From: Chelatococcus composti | GTDB taxonomy: Bacteria > Pseudomonadota > Alphaproteobacteria > Rhizobiales > Beijerinckiaceae | Assembly (NCBI RefSeq): GCF_014201415.1 | Contig: NZ_JACHEH010000007.1 | Span: forward strand, 149,346-213,345 | Direction: 5' to 3' | Length of the DNA stretch: 64,000 bases | Shown here: positions 11,231-23,381 of the stretch, in pieces | Layout of the letters: every line of letters begins with the position of its first letter | How positions within the stretch are numbered: the first letter of the stretch is position 1 | The notes under the pieces: model-generated | Database searches by the model: none | What the model was told of the DNA's origin: nothing | The model's input: the letters and a program-made list of their open reading frames with translations, nothing else | Translations under genes and position numbers: made by a program

Positions 11231-12667
11231 TCATGTCACCTCGTACCAGGCAGCGAGGCCGGCCGCCAGCTTGTCGAGGACGGCGGAGCCGATCAGCCAG
11301 CGCCCCGGCCTTTCGGCGACGAAGGCAATCCGCACTGTGCGCCCTTGCGGGACGGCGAAGGTGTCGACCCAGTAGGGCTCCCACCCGTCGTCGAGCGGGT
11401 GCAGCAGTCGCACGGAATGGCCGTGCATATGCAGTATCTGCACATGATTGGTCTCGTTGGTGAAGGCCAGCACGGCCGGCTTGCCGCGCGGGATGCGCAG
11501 CAGCGGCTCTCGCTGGTCGGGAAAGGCGGCGCCGTTGATCTGCCAGATGCGTGTGGCATCGATCCCGGCCGTCGGGTTGGTCGGGTCAAGCCCGCCGCTG
11601 ATCTTCGCGTCGGCGCGCCGTGCTGCCGCAAGGTCGATCGCCACGGGCATGTCGGGCGCGGGCAGGGCCGGTGGCGGAGCATCCGCATGCGGCGATGTGG
11701 AGGCGCCCGCCGAGAAGGCGAGGAGCGGCTCCGCTTGCTGTCCGAGAAGGTGGCGGATCACTGCCCCTTCGCGCGGGGTCACGACGACATCAAGGCGCCC
11801 CCCCGGCAACAGCGGCAACGCTCCACGCGCCGGGGCGAAGGGTTCCGTGGCAATGCTGTCGACGGCGATGACCATTGTGTCCATGGCATCGAAGCGCAGA
11901 ATGAATCGGCGCGCCGTGGCAGTGTTGACGAGGCGCAGCCGGGCACGGCCGCGCCGGGGCAGCGTGATGGTCTGCAGTGTCGCGGCGGAGGCCTCGGTGC
12001 CGTTCACCGTCACCCAGTTCCCGAGCTGGCCGGCGGCGCCGGCTTCCTCCACCGTGCCCGCCCGCAGGGCACCACTCGGATCGAGTGCCCAGTCGGACAG
12101 GATGATCGTCACGTCCTCGTCCACGGCGAGCGGCTGCGGCTCCGGGACGACGAGCGTGCCGTAGAGGCCACGCGCCGTCTGCTCGGCGGCATAGGCGAGG
12201 GAACCCGGACGCAGGAGGAAGATGCCCGGCCGGCCGGGCGCCAGGGTGATCGTGCGCTCCTCGCCCGACGGCACGGCCTCGCCGGCGAGCGGCACAGCCC
12301 CGTCGAGCACATTGTCGACGGGAAGGCCGAGGATGTGCATGGAGACCGGCTGCGGCAGCCGGTTGGCGAGCTGGAGGGCGAGCGGCTGACCGAGGCGGGC
12401 TTGCAGCCGCGCCCCGGCTGCATCGCCCGTGAAGCTCCACAGCTCGGCGGTTCCCGGCGCCTTGGGATGGAGCCGCACCTTCGCCGGGGCGGCGTCGAGG
12501 CGGACAGTCCCGGGGGCAACCTCTCCGGCGGCCGTCTGGGCGCCGGCCGGGCCCGCGGTGCCAACAAGGAGTGCGAACCCGCCCAGTCCCTTGACGAACG
12601 AGCGGCGGGTTGCCGACGCGATCAGGGGGGACCGGCGAGGGAGCGTCTTTCCGTCTGAGTAAGCCAT
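11231..12667 (-). CDS. Multicopper-oxidase-fold protein, copper ligands largely lost, Tat exported
   Basis: The 478-residue protein has a twin-arginine signal (ATRRSFVKGLGG, Arg21-22, cleavage after AGA) and the cupredoxin repeats of multicopper oxidases. The start at 12667 places the RR motif normally; an in-frame ATG at 12799 would add 44 residues. In canonical enzymes four His-rich motifs bind copper. Here the first reads MHILGLP instead of HWHG. The second reads RPGSLAY instead of a YHxH motif. The last reads RWLIGSAVLDK where HCHIxxH is expected. Only ILHMHGHSVRLL in the C-terminal domain keeps its histidines. The protein is probably not a laccase and may be structural like FtsP/SufI, or have a remodelled site. 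Confidence 0.8.
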   Translation of the reverse strand: MAYSDGKTLPRRSPLIASATRRSFVKGLGGFALLVGTAGPAGAQTAAGEVAPGTVRLDAAPAKVRLHPKAPGTAELWSFTGDAAGARLQARLGQPLALQLANRLPQPVSMHILGLPVDNVLDGAVPLAGEAVPSGEERTITLAPGRPGIFLLRPGSLAYAAEQTARGLYGTLVVPEPQPLAVDEDVTIILSDWALDPSGALRAGTVEEAGAAGQLGNWVTVNGTEASAATLQTITLPRRGRARLRLVNTATARRFILRFDAMDTMVIAVDSIATEPFAPARGALPLLPGGRLDVVVTPREGAVIRHLLGQQAEPLLAFSAGASTSPHADAPPPALPAPDMPVAIDLAAARRADAKISGGLDPTNPTAGIDATRIWQINGAAFPDQREPLLRIPRGKPAVLAFTNETNHVQILHMHGHSVRLLHPLDDGWEPYWVDTFAVPQGRTVRIAFVAERPGRWLIGSAVLDKLAAGLAAWYEVT

Positions 12668-12803
12668 GGCGATCGCCACACTGTAGGAGACCCCCCGATC
12701 TGCCGCGGGGCCCGGGCTCGAACGCAGCAGAACCGGCCGCGGTCCGGATACTGCGTGTAGGCGCCCCGCAACGCGTGGCACAAGAGGCAGGGGCGTCATT
12801 TTT

Positions 12804-12834
12804 TTGCTGCATCACGCTTCTGTCATGATATAGA
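12804..12834 (+). promoter_or_regulatory. Candidate promoter of tRNA-Leu
   Basis: TTGCTG (12804-12809) and TATAGA (12829-12834) are separated by 19 bases, longer than ideal. They lie 44 bases upstream of the tRNA. No better pair is visible in this interval. Confidence 0.35.
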
Positions 12835-12878
12835 GCCCCGTCCCGGAAGGGGTCTCGCCGCAGGGCGAGGCTCCGGTT

Positions 12879-12965
<87 letters not shown>

Positions 12966-13038
12966 AGCGCCTTGGTGGGGTTCGGCGTGCCGGCCCTTGT
13001 GATGAATCATTCAGAGCGAACGGAATAGAGCTGTTAAG

Positions 13039-14442
13039 ATGCAGGCGACGCAAACCCTGTCCGAGGGGCTCAAACGCGAGTTCAAGGTGGTCGTGCCGGC
13101 CGCTGATCTGGAATCGAAGCTCACGGGCGAGCTGGCCGGACTGAAAGATCGTGTCCGCATCAACGGCTTCCGCCCGGGCAAGGTGCCGCTGTCGTACCTG
13201 CGCCGGCTCTACGGCCGCGCCGTGATGGCGGACGTGGTGCAGAATGCCGTCAACGACGCCAATCGCCGGATCATCGAGGAGCACTCGCTGAAGCTCGCCC
13301 AGGAGCCTCAGGTCACGTTCCCCGAGGACAAGGCCGAGATCGAGGCCGTGATGGAAGCGAAGGCAGATCTCGCTTTCACCGTCGCGCTCGAGGTCCTGCC
13401 TCAGATCGAGATCAAGGATCACTCCGGCATCGAGCTGACCAAGGAGGTCGCCGAGGTCGGTGAAGCCGACATCAATGAGGCCCTGGAGCGGATGGCCAAG
13501 CAGAACCGCAGCTTCTCGCCGAAGGACGGCGCTGCGGAGGCCGGCGACCGCGTGACTGTTGACTTCGTCGGCACCATCGACGGCAAGCCCTTCGAGGGCG
13601 GCAAGGCCGAGGACATCAAGGTCGAGATCGGCTCGAACTCCTTCATCCCGGGCTTCGAGGACCAGCTCGTCGGCGCCAAGGCCGGCGAGGAGCGCACGGT
13701 CAATGTCACCTTCCCCGAGAACTACCTGGCGCCGAACCTCGCCGGCAAGGCTGCGTCCTTCGCCGTCAAGGTCAAGGCCGTCGAGTCTCCCGATCCGCTC
13801 AAGATCGACGACGAGCTCGCCAAGGGCTTCGGCATGGAGTCGCTCGAGAAGCTGAAGGACGCGCTGCGTGAGGCGATCGGCCGCGACTTCGCCGCTCAGT
13901 CCCGCCGCAAACTGAAGCGCCTCCTTCTCGACGCGCTCGACGAACAGTACGACTTCGAGCTGCCCCCGAGCCTCGTCGAGCAGGAGTTCGCCGGCGTGTG
14001 GGCCCAGGTCGAGGCCGAGATGAAGCAGTCCGGCAAGACCTTCGCCGATGAGGACACGACCGAGGAGGAAGCGCGGGCCGAGTACCGCCGCATCGCCGAG
14101 CGTCGGGTGCGCCTCGGTCTGGTCCTTGCGGAAATCGGCGAGAAGGCCGATGTAAGGATCACGGACGACGAGGTGACGCAGGCCGTCATCGAGCGCGCCC
14201 GCCAGTTCCCCGGCCAGGAAAAGGCCGTGTGGGACTACTACCGCAAGAACCCGCAGGCGCTTGCCGAGATCCGGGCCCCGATCTTCGAGGAGAAGGTGGT
14301 CGACCACCTCCTCGGCCAGGTCAAGGTGACGGAAAAGACGGTGTCGCGCGGGGTTCTGTTCTCGGATGACGAGGACGGCGAGGCTGGCGCGGACGAGGGC
14401 AAGAAGGCCAAGAAGGCCTCGAAGTCCAAGAAGAAGGCGTAA
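13039..14442 (+). CDS. tig: Trigger factor
   Basis: The 467-residue ribosome-associated chaperone and peptidyl-prolyl isomerase has three regions in order. The N-terminal ribosome-docking domain contains the signature NGFRPGKVP near residues 40-48. A central FKBP-like domain ([14 protein letters not shown], residues about 167-180) is followed by a helical C-terminal substrate-binding domain. The C-terminus ends in a Lys-rich tail ([13 protein letters not shown]) after an acidic linker. It begins the block tig-clpP-clpX-lon, the usual alphaproteobacterial order, and is probably cotranscribed with clpP 85 bases downstream. Confidence 0.95.
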   Translation: MQATQTLSEGLKREFKVVVPAADLESKLTGELAGLKDRVRINGFRPGKVPLSYLRRLYGRAVMADVVQNAVNDANRRIIEEHSLKLAQEPQVTFPEDKAEIEAVMEAKADLAFTVALEVLPQIEIKDHSGIELTKEVAEVGEADINEALERMAKQNRSFSPKDGAAEAGDRVTVDFVGTIDGKPFEGGKAEDIKVEIGSNSFIPGFEDQLVGAKAGEERTVNVTFPENYLAPNLAGKAASFAVKVKAVESPDPLKIDDELAKGFGMESLEKLKDALREAIGRDFAAQSRRKLKRLLLDALDEQYDFELPPSLVEQEFAGVWAQVEAEMKQSGKTFADEDTTEEEARAEYRRIAERRVRLGLVLAEIGEKADVRITDDEVTQAVIERARQFPGQEKAVWDYYRKNPQALAEIRAPIFEEKVVDHLLGQVKVTEKTVSRGVLFSDDEDGEAGADEGKKAKKASKSKKKA

Positions 14443-14527
14443 CAGGCTATCCTGCGGGCGATTCGCAGCAGGATCGCCCGCAGGGTCGGTTCACGACCGC
14501 GGGCAATCGGAACCGACGAGGACGACG

Positions 14528-15151
14528 ATGCGAGATCCGTTAGAGGTCTACAACAACACGCTCGTGCCCATGGTGGTGGAGCAGTCCAACCGCGGCGAGC
14601 GTGCATTCGATATCTACTCCCGCCTCCTGCGCGAGCGAATCATTTTCCTCACCGGGCCGGTGGAGGACTACTCGGCCTCGCTCATCGTGGCGCAGCTCCT
14701 GTTCCTCGAAGCGGAGAACCCGAAGAAGGAGATCTCCTTCTACATCAACTCGCCGGGCGGAGTGGTGACGTCGGGGCTGTCCATCTACGACACAATGCAG
14801 TTCATCCGCTGTCCCGTTTCGACGCTGTGCATCGGCCAGGCGGCCTCGATGGGCTCGCTGCTGCTGGCCGCCGGCGAGCCCGGGCAGCGTTTCGCGCTGC
14901 CGAACGCCCGCATCATGGTGCACCAGCCGTCAGGCGGCTTCCAGGGCCAGGCGACGGACATCCTCATCCACGCGCGCGAGATCGAGGCGCTGAAGCGTCG
15001 CCTCAACGAGATCTACGTGAAGCACACGGGCAAGGATCTCGCCTCCATCGAGCAGGCTCTCGAGCGTGACTTCTTCATGACTGCCGACGCGGCCCGCGAC
15101 TTCGGCATCATCGACCAGGTGCTGACGTCGCGACCGGAGGTCGCAGCCTGA
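14528..15151 (+). CDS. clpP: ATP-dependent Clp protease proteolytic subunit
   Basis: The 207-residue serine protease subunit shows the full catalytic triad: Ser107 in GQAASMGS, His132 in MVHQPSGG and Asp181 in ERDFF. The start at 14528 is set by GAGGA seven bases upstream. Tetradecameric ClpP forms the degradation chamber that works with ClpX, encoded next, and ClpA. It has the short N-terminal propeptide typical of the family. Confidence 0.96.
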   Translation: MRDPLEVYNNTLVPMVVEQSNRGERAFDIYSRLLRERIIFLTGPVEDYSASLIVAQLLFLEAENPKKEISFYINSPGGVVTSGLSIYDTMQFIRCPVSTLCIGQAASMGSLLLAAGEPGQRFALPNARIMVHQPSGGFQGQATDILIHAREIEALKRRLNEIYVKHTGKDLASIEQALERDFFMTADAARDFGIIDQVLTSRPEVAA

Positions 15152-15176
15152 GACCGTATCCCCGGAACAGGGCGGG

Positions 15177-15207
15177 GGGACGGACGTCGGTGACGGCGTG
15201 CCGTCCC
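15177..15207 (+). terminator. Possible weak terminator between clpP and clpX
   Basis: GGGACGG (15177-15183) pairs with CCGTCCC (15201-15207), with an inner CGTC/GACG helix, followed only by ATTTCT. It lies 26 bases after the clpP stop and could be an attenuator separating clpP from clpX. Confidence 0.45.
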
Positions 15208-15384
15208 ATTTCTGTTGATCGGCTTGCGGCACCATGATTGCATGGTAGCCGTCGTCGAATGAATCGGCGCGGTGGCGCCGGGCGGAGATCGCGGATTACC
15301 CTTTCTTAGATCAACGCCTATATGAAGATGTGATGACGCTCGTATCGCGTGGTGCGACACGGGCGGATCGAGCGGAGACGGACC

Positions 15385-16650
<1,266 letters not shown>

Positions 16651-16898
16651 CAGACGTTTTCTCGCCGGGCGTTTGGAGCGGGGACGATGCCCCTTTCGGG
16701 ATATCACCCCGCTTCGTTTCTTGAAACCTGCGATGCGGCACGCCACCTTATTGCCAACACCAGCTGCCGGCATGCTCTTGGAAGAGGTGCCGGCAAGGTG
16801 TGTCGGGGCAGCCGCAGCGGCGGTGAGCGCTCCCGACAATCCGTCCACTGTCGGCCCATAGGGGCGGGGGTGGGCGCAATGGAAAGGAACTGAGGGCT

Positions 16899-19328
<2,430 letters not shown>

Positions 19329-19356
19329 TCACGCTTCTCGCGCATGAGATGGAAGA

Positions 19357-19382
19357 GGCGGGACCATCGGTCCCGCCTTTTT
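19357..19382 (+). terminator. Rho-independent terminator of lon
   Basis: GGCGGGACC (19357-19365) and GGTCCCGCC (19369-19377) enclose a 3-base loop and are followed by five T residues. Confidence 0.93.
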
Positions 19383-19450
19383 CGCAAAGGGCCCTGATTC
19401 GCTTGCTGGGCTTGAAAAAGCCGGCCGCGGGCCTTCCGGATCGGTCCGAG

Positions 19451-19482
19451 GCACCTTCACGGCGTCCGAAGGGTGCTTTTTT
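19451..19482 (+). terminator. Second terminator-like hairpin downstream of lon
   Basis: GCACCTTC (19451-19458) pairs with GAAGGGTGC (19468-19476, one bulged G) and is followed by six T residues. No ORF lies between this and the lon terminator 68 bases upstream, so it may end a short RNA rather than lon. Confidence 0.6.
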
Positions 19483-19630
19483 GTGGTTTTGCGGGCTGTA
19501 AGCGTTGCATTTATTGGGATTCTGCGGCATCGGGGTTTGGCGTGCCGCTGCTGCTGCGGGCGGACGTGTCCGCGTCGGATGGCGCGCTTTCGGTTCGCAG
19601 CTGTGATGGCGCGAATGCAAGGAGGACAGC

Positions 19631-19909
19631 ATGAACAAAGGTGAACTCGTCTCGGCCGTCGCCGAGAAGGCGGGCCTCACGAAGACCCAGGCCAGCGAGG
19701 CGATCGACGCGGCGATTGACGCCATCACGGAAGCCCTCAAGAAGGGCGATGAAGTGAAGCTGGTCGGGTTCGGCACCTTTGCGGTCGCCGATCGTGCGGC
19801 CGGTACGGCGCGCAATCCGCGTACGGGCGAGACGATCCCCGTGCCGGCGTCCAAGGCGCCCAAGTTCAAGGCCGGCGCCGCTCTCAAGGACGCGGTCAAC
19901 GGCAAGTGA
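19631..19909 (+). CDS. hupB: DNA-binding protein HU
   Basis: The 92-residue histone-like protein has an excellent ribosome site (AAGGAGG). The sequence has the HU dimer core (MNKGELVSAVAEKAGLTKTQ) and the flexible DNA-clasping arm with RNPRTGETIPVPASK, whose Pro intercalates in DNA. HU bends and compacts DNA without strong sequence preference. It is in the usual alphaproteobacterial place directly after lon. Confidence 0.95.
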   Translation: MNKGELVSAVAEKAGLTKTQASEAIDAAIDAITEALKKGDEVKLVGFGTFAVADRAAGTARNPRTGETIPVPASKAPKFKAGAALKDAVNGK

Positions 19910-19916
19910 TGTTGCG

Positions 19917-19998
19917 GGGGCGAGCCGACCGCACGAGGCCGTTTCGTCGTCCGTTCGTGGACGGAGCCAGGGCCCTTGCGAGAGGCCCGGCTCGCCCC
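19917..19998 (+). other. Branched secondary-structure element after hupB
   Basis: GGGGCGAGCC (19917-19926) and GGCTCGCCCC (19989-19998) form a perfect 10-bp helix enclosing 62 bases. Three short hairpins can form inside: ACGA/TCGT (19933-19947), CGTCC/GGACG (19948-19963) and GGGCC/GGCCC (19970-19988). There is no T run after it. It may protect the hupB mRNA 3' end or be a distinct RNA. Confidence 0.4.
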
Positions 19999-20017
19999 TA
20001 AACACTTCCAGAATGAT

Positions 20018-20093
20018 GGGCGGTTAGCTCAGTCGGTAGAGCATCTCGTTTACACCGAGAGGGTCGGCGGTTCGAGCCCGTCACCGCCCACCA
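20018..20093 (+). tRNA. tRNA-Val (UAC anticodon)
   Basis: This is a 76-base tRNA with acceptor GGGCGGT/ACCGCCC, D stem GCTC/GAGC and anticodon stem TCTCG/CGAGA with loop TTTACAC (anticodon TAC). The T arm is GGCGG TTCGAGC CCGTC, and CCA is encoded. Confidence 0.97.
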
Positions 20094-20213
20094 AGAATTC
20101 CTCCCGATCAATCATTGGGCTGGTGGCCTGAACGGCAGCCGCATCGGTGGGAAATGTAGTGGGCAGGGAACATGCACCCGCCGCGTGGCGCCCTCAGGTG
20201 TCTAGCACCTCCA

Positions 20214-20256
20214 GGGACCGAGAGCGTGGGCGGTTTGAGCCCCTCACCAGCCCCAA
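20214..20256 (+). repeat. Degenerate duplicate of the tRNA-Val 3' half
   Basis: GGACCGAGAGCGTGGGCGGT at 20215 and the following TTGAGCCCCTCACCAGCCC align without gaps to the tRNA-Val 3' half (20051-20091), matching at roughly four of five positions. The matching part runs from the 3' side of the anticodon stem through the T arm and acceptor strand. Mismatches break the acceptor helix, so it is not a working tRNA. Such 3'-half copies are usual scars of elements that integrate into tRNA genes. Confidence 0.6.
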
Positions 20257-20805
20257 GGACCCTCGCCGGTTCCCGTATCGACCTTTCCGTCCCGCCGCCG
20301 GCTGCCCGGATTCCGTGCGGGAATCGATTTCCCAGCCGATCCTTCCGCCCGGTGTTGTCGCCGGCCATCCGGGCCGGAATGATATATCTGCCGGCGTTCG
20401 CTCCGGCCCATTGAACGGGACGCCAGGGCTCCCCACATTCTCGATGCGGTGCTTTGTGACCTCCGCTGCGAGCCCTGATCGTATCCATGCCCCCCAGGAA
20501 TGCGGTCGGGGCTTCGCTATGTCCGTACCGATGGGCTGATCTGCGCCGCATCGGGATTCGCTTCCCTCCTTCGCACCTTCGTAGCGGCCGGATTCGCGTC
20601 CGGAAAACGACGCAGTTCTTGGTTTCCGGCCGTGAGAGCCGGGGAGGGGGCGCATTTGCCGCGAGTCGGGCCGATTCCAGGGCGGTGAATCGCCCGGTCG
20701 GCGTCGGCGACGGAAGATGCATTCCACGTTTGCCGTCACCTTTTCGCTGTCCACAGGCGCGAGCGGCTGTTTCTCTGCTTTTTTCACAGACGAGGCCAAG
20801 TGCGC
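20257..20805. other. Intergenic, no convincing gene
   Basis: Frames on both strands remain open but none has good codon character, a ribosome site or a recognisable product. The longest minus-strand frame is an antisense read through tRNA-Asp. The region may be decayed DNA of a former tRNA-Val insertion. Confidence 0.5.
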
Positions 20806-20834
20806 TTGACAGCAGAAGGGGCGGGTCGTAAGTC
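20806..20834 (+). promoter_or_regulatory. Promoter of tRNA-Asp
   Basis: TTGACA (20806-20811) is separated by 17 bases from TAAGTC (20829-20834), 32 bases upstream of the mature tRNA. The -35 box matches the sigma-70 consensus exactly. Confidence 0.7.
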
Positions 20835-20866
20835 AGCGCCACCACAGCGAACGACACGTTCGCCGC

Positions 20867-20943
<77 letters not shown>

Positions 20944-20992
20944 CTTTCCTCCTTGCATTCCAAAGACTTGGTAGACAGCCCCATCTGGGGCG

Positions 20993-21025
20993 AGTCTGAA
21001 CTCGGCCGGCGAGTTCAGACTTTTT
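20993..21025 (+). terminator. Terminator after tRNA-Asp
   Basis: AGTCTGAACTCG (20993-21004) and CGAGTTCAGACT (21010-21021) form a perfect 12-bp stem followed by TTTT. It separates host tRNA transcription from the prophage. Confidence 0.9.
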
Positions 21026-21030
21026 GTGCT

Positions 21031-22227
21031 TCAGGCGTTCCCATCCCGCAGTTTTCGGCGCCCTTCGCGTCGCGCGTCGTGGACCTGTCGGATTACCGTG
21101 AGGTTGGGCGGGACGTAGGTTTCATAGAGCTGGTTGGAGGCGGCCAGGGTGTTGCCCATGGCGAGAGCCAGCTGCTCCGCCTCGGCGCCGCCAGTGATGG
21201 CCTCGACGGCGCCCGAGCGGCGGATATCGAGCAGTTGCCTTCTCTCGCCGTCCCCGAACACCGCTGCGCGGATCGCGCGGAAATCGGCAGCCATGGTGTC
21301 CTTGGTGTAGGGGACACTCGGACGCGGCCGCCCGCCCTTTGCGGTGGGCTCGGACAGCCCGCGGGTGCGCAGGATCGGCGCGTCGTCGTGCAGCACAACG
21401 CCGAGGCTCGAGAGGTACGCCTGCAGCAACGCGGCGGTGCGGCGCGACAGGATGCCGCCGACATGCGCGTTCGTCTTGCCGCGTTGGGTGAAGAACGTTG
21501 CACCGGTAGCGGTCTTTGACAGCTGCCGAAGGGTGAGGGCGCGGACATCGCCGGGGGAGAGCTGGCTGTCCCACATGATGGCGAGCCCCACTGCCAGGCC
21601 TCGGTAGCCCTGCCGCCATGCCTCCTTGGCCAGGCGGGCGACTTCGCCCTCGCTCCACGTGCTCGAGCGCCCCTTTGCGGCCTTGTTGCGGACTGCGAGG
21701 GACGGGTCCGCGTCGCGATCGCAGTAGTGGAGGGCGGCGGCCACCTTCCACAGGGCGCGCCAGATCTTCAGGGCGCGGTGCGCCTCGCGTAACGAGACCG
21801 ATTCCTCGATTGCCTTGCGCCAGGCACTCATGTCCTCGAGCGTGACCGTGCGCGGATCCACGTCGCCAAAGACCGGTTTGATGCGCTTCCATCCGCGCCA
21901 CCAGTCTTCCCGCGTGCGCGCTTTCTTGGCCGAGCGCCATTCGTCGGTCTGCCGATAGCGGCGAAACGCCTCTCCGAGAGAGCCAGGGGGATAGAACGTC
22001 ATCTCTTCGGACATCTCGAGCGAGAGGGGGCCGTCGGCGCCGGCGACCGGCGGCGGCGCAAGACCTCGGCGCGCCGCCTGCCATCGTGCGTTCCATTCAG
22101 AGGCGATTTTCCACGCTGCGGGGCCGTCCGGGCCGCACCGCACCGTCTGGAAGCCCAGGGAGCGCATCTTGCGGGTCGGCTGCCAATAGCCGCGCCCCTT
22201 GACGACGACGTAGTAGGGTATCTTCAC
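21031..22227 (-). CDS. int: Phage tyrosine recombinase (integrase)
   Basis: The 398-residue protein starts at GTG 22227 (VKIPYYVVVKGRGYW), a start typical of rhizobial phage integrases; GGTGG lies upstream. The C-terminal catalytic domain has an Arg in LSPGDVRALTLRQL, a box II region with LLDIRRSGAVEA, and the nucleophile Tyr in SNQLYETYVPPN near the end. It would recombine phage attP with attB at the adjacent tRNA-Asp. It is last in the leftward early operon and two bases from the stop of the small DNA-binding protein gene. Confidence 0.9.
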   Translation of the reverse strand: MKIPYYVVVKGRGYWQPTRKMRSLGFQTVRCGPDGPAAWKIASEWNARWQAARRGLAPPPVAGADGPLSLEMSEEMTFYPPGSLGEAFRRYRQTDEWRSAKKARTREDWWRGWKRIKPVFGDVDPRTVTLEDMSAWRKAIEESVSLREAHRALKIWRALWKVAAALHYCDRDADPSLAVRNKAAKGRSSTWSEGEVARLAKEAWRQGYRGLAVGLAIMWDSQLSPGDVRALTLRQLSKTATGATFFTQRGKTNAHVGGILSRRTAALLQAYLSSLGVVLHDDAPILRTRGLSEPTAKGGRPRPSVPYTKDTMAADFRAIRAAVFGDGERRQLLDIRRSGAVEAITGGAEAEQLALAMGNTLAASNQLYETYVPPNLTVIRQVHDARREGRRKLRDGNA

Positions 22228-22228
22228 G

Positions 22229-22519
22229 TTACCCACCGTTGCGCAGCCCCGCGATGCGTTGCCGGACGACCTGAGAAGCATCGCGGGCCACGGGCGGCGC
22301 AGTCAAGGTGGCCGCCTGGTCGGGGAAAAGGTGCGGGTGCCGGCGGTGGCGCCACCGGTCGATTGCCTCAAGATCGTAATTCCCCGTGTCTGGGTCCGCT
22401 GGCGGGAAGCCGCGGGAAAGCAGGCGGGGCAGGCGGTATTCGAACTCTGCCGGGGTGAGGCCGAGGCGCCGGGCGGCAACGCTGGGCGGTACGTCCAAGG
22501 GCTCAACACGGAAGCGCAC
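22229..22519 (-). CDS. Small DNA-binding protein, excisionase candidate
   Basis: The 96-residue protein starts at GTG 22519 after GGGAG. It has a helix-turn-helix-like stretch (VPPSVAARRLGLTPAEFEYR) followed by LEAIDRWRHRR, a layout seen in MerR/Xis-like DNA-binding proteins. Its place directly before the integrase and the overlap with the DHFR gene make a role in excision likely. The function is inferred from position and fold impression. Confidence 0.6.
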   Translation of the reverse strand: MRFRVEPLDVPPSVAARRLGLTPAEFEYRLPRLLSRGFPPADPDTGNYDLEAIDRWRHRRHPHLFPDQAATLTAPPVARDASQVVRQRIAGLRNGG

Positions 22520-22895
22520 TGCAGGTCTCCCATAGCTGTGGCATCCACACGTCGGCCGGACCGTCATAGTCGATGAGCGTCACGATGGCCCGACGGACGT
22601 GGGGCAGAAAGCGGGCGTAGGTCTTGGCGCCGCCGGCAATCCAGATGGTGCGGCCGGGGTGATTGCGGGCAACGTCCTCGAGGAAGGCCGCAGGCTCCTG
22701 GCCGAGCCACGGCACGACTGTCCTGTCCGGCAGCGCGCCGACGATGCGCGCGGTGCGAAAGCCCATGACGACCACGCCGCCGAGCGTCTGCTGGCGGAAC
22801 CACGCCAAATCCTCGGGCTCGTGCCACGGCAGGTGCCCCGCGAGGCTGAGCTGTCCGCGCCGCCCGATGGCGGCGATGAGGCGGACATCGATCAT
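22503..22895 (-). CDS. Phage dihydrofolate reductase
   Basis: The 130-residue protein starts at ATG 22895 after GGAGG. DHFR features are the N-terminal strand MIDVRLIAAIGRRGQL, the LPWHEPEDLAWFRQ helix with the substrate-binding acid, VVMGFRTA for NADPH, and IWIAGGAKTY. It is shorter than chromosomal DHFRs (about 160 residues), mainly at the C-terminus. It would regenerate tetrahydrofolate for thymidylate synthesis during phage replication. No thymidylate synthase gene is seen nearby. Confidence 0.82.
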   Translation of the reverse strand: MIDVRLIAAIGRRGQLSLAGHLPWHEPEDLAWFRQQTLGGVVVMGFRTARIVGALPDRTVVPWLGQEPAAFLEDVARNHPGRTIWIAGGAKTYARFLPHVRRAIVTLIDYDGPADVWMPQLWETCSALPC

Positions 22896-23368
22896 CCAGC
22901 GCCTCCACACCAGTCGATGCGCCTCGGGCACCGTCCGCCGTGGCAGTGGTAGGGCACGGCGTGCCCCGCTGCGATCATCAGCCGCGCCACGTCGTGCCCG
23001 TCCACGTAGACACGGGCCAGCGTGCGACCGTAGCGGTCACGGCCCTGGCGCCGGATGGCGATGTGGCCGGCGTCGAGCAGGTAGCGCAGGTGTTCGGTGG
23101 CGCGGTGTCCGCGCTGTCGCTCGCTCTCGCAGCGGGCCTGATAGGTCTCCGGCGCGTCGAGGCCCACGATGCGGATCGCCTCATCGCCGACGTAGATCGT
23201 GTCGCCATCGACCGCGACGATCCGGCTCTCGGAGGCTCTGGCGGCCGTCAGGGCGGCGTAGATGACGAGGCAGCACACGACAATGCCGCCGAGGGCCCAC
23301 GCGGCGCGTCTGCGGAATTGCCGGGGGCCTGTGGGCGGTAGGTGATAGCCTGGAGTGCGCATCAGCAT
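22892..23368 (-). CDS. Membrane-anchored thermonuclease-like (SNase) protein
   Basis: The 158-residue protein has one transmembrane segment (WALGGIVVCCLVIYAALTAA, about residues 24-43), then an SNase fold. Visible elements are VDGDTIYV, AIRIVGLDAPET (catalytic Arg and Glu) and RYGRTLARVYV (second Arg). The catalytic part is predicted outside the inner membrane or facing the cytosol, depending on topology. It overlaps the DHFR start by ATGA. Roles could include nucleotide salvage or exclusion of incoming DNA, which is inference. Confidence 0.82.
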   Translation of the reverse strand: MLMRTPGYHLPPTGPRQFRRRAAWALGGIVVCCLVIYAALTAARASESRIVAVDGDTIYVGDEAIRIVGLDAPETYQARCESERQRGHRATEHLRYLLDAGHIAIRRQGRDRYGRTLARVYVDGHDVARLMIAAGHAVPYHCHGGRCPRRIDWCGGAG

Positions 23369-23381
23369 TGGCGGGATCCTC

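Noticed and set aside
16720..16752. CTTGAA and CTTAT upstream of lon as a heat-shock (RpoH) promoter
   Set aside because: The spacing is about 21 bases, too long for the alphaproteobacterial RpoH consensus; left unclaimed.
20147..20539. Plus-strand frame of 130 codons between the two tRNAs
   Set aside because: No ribosome site, no family, and it spans the tRNA-Val remnant.
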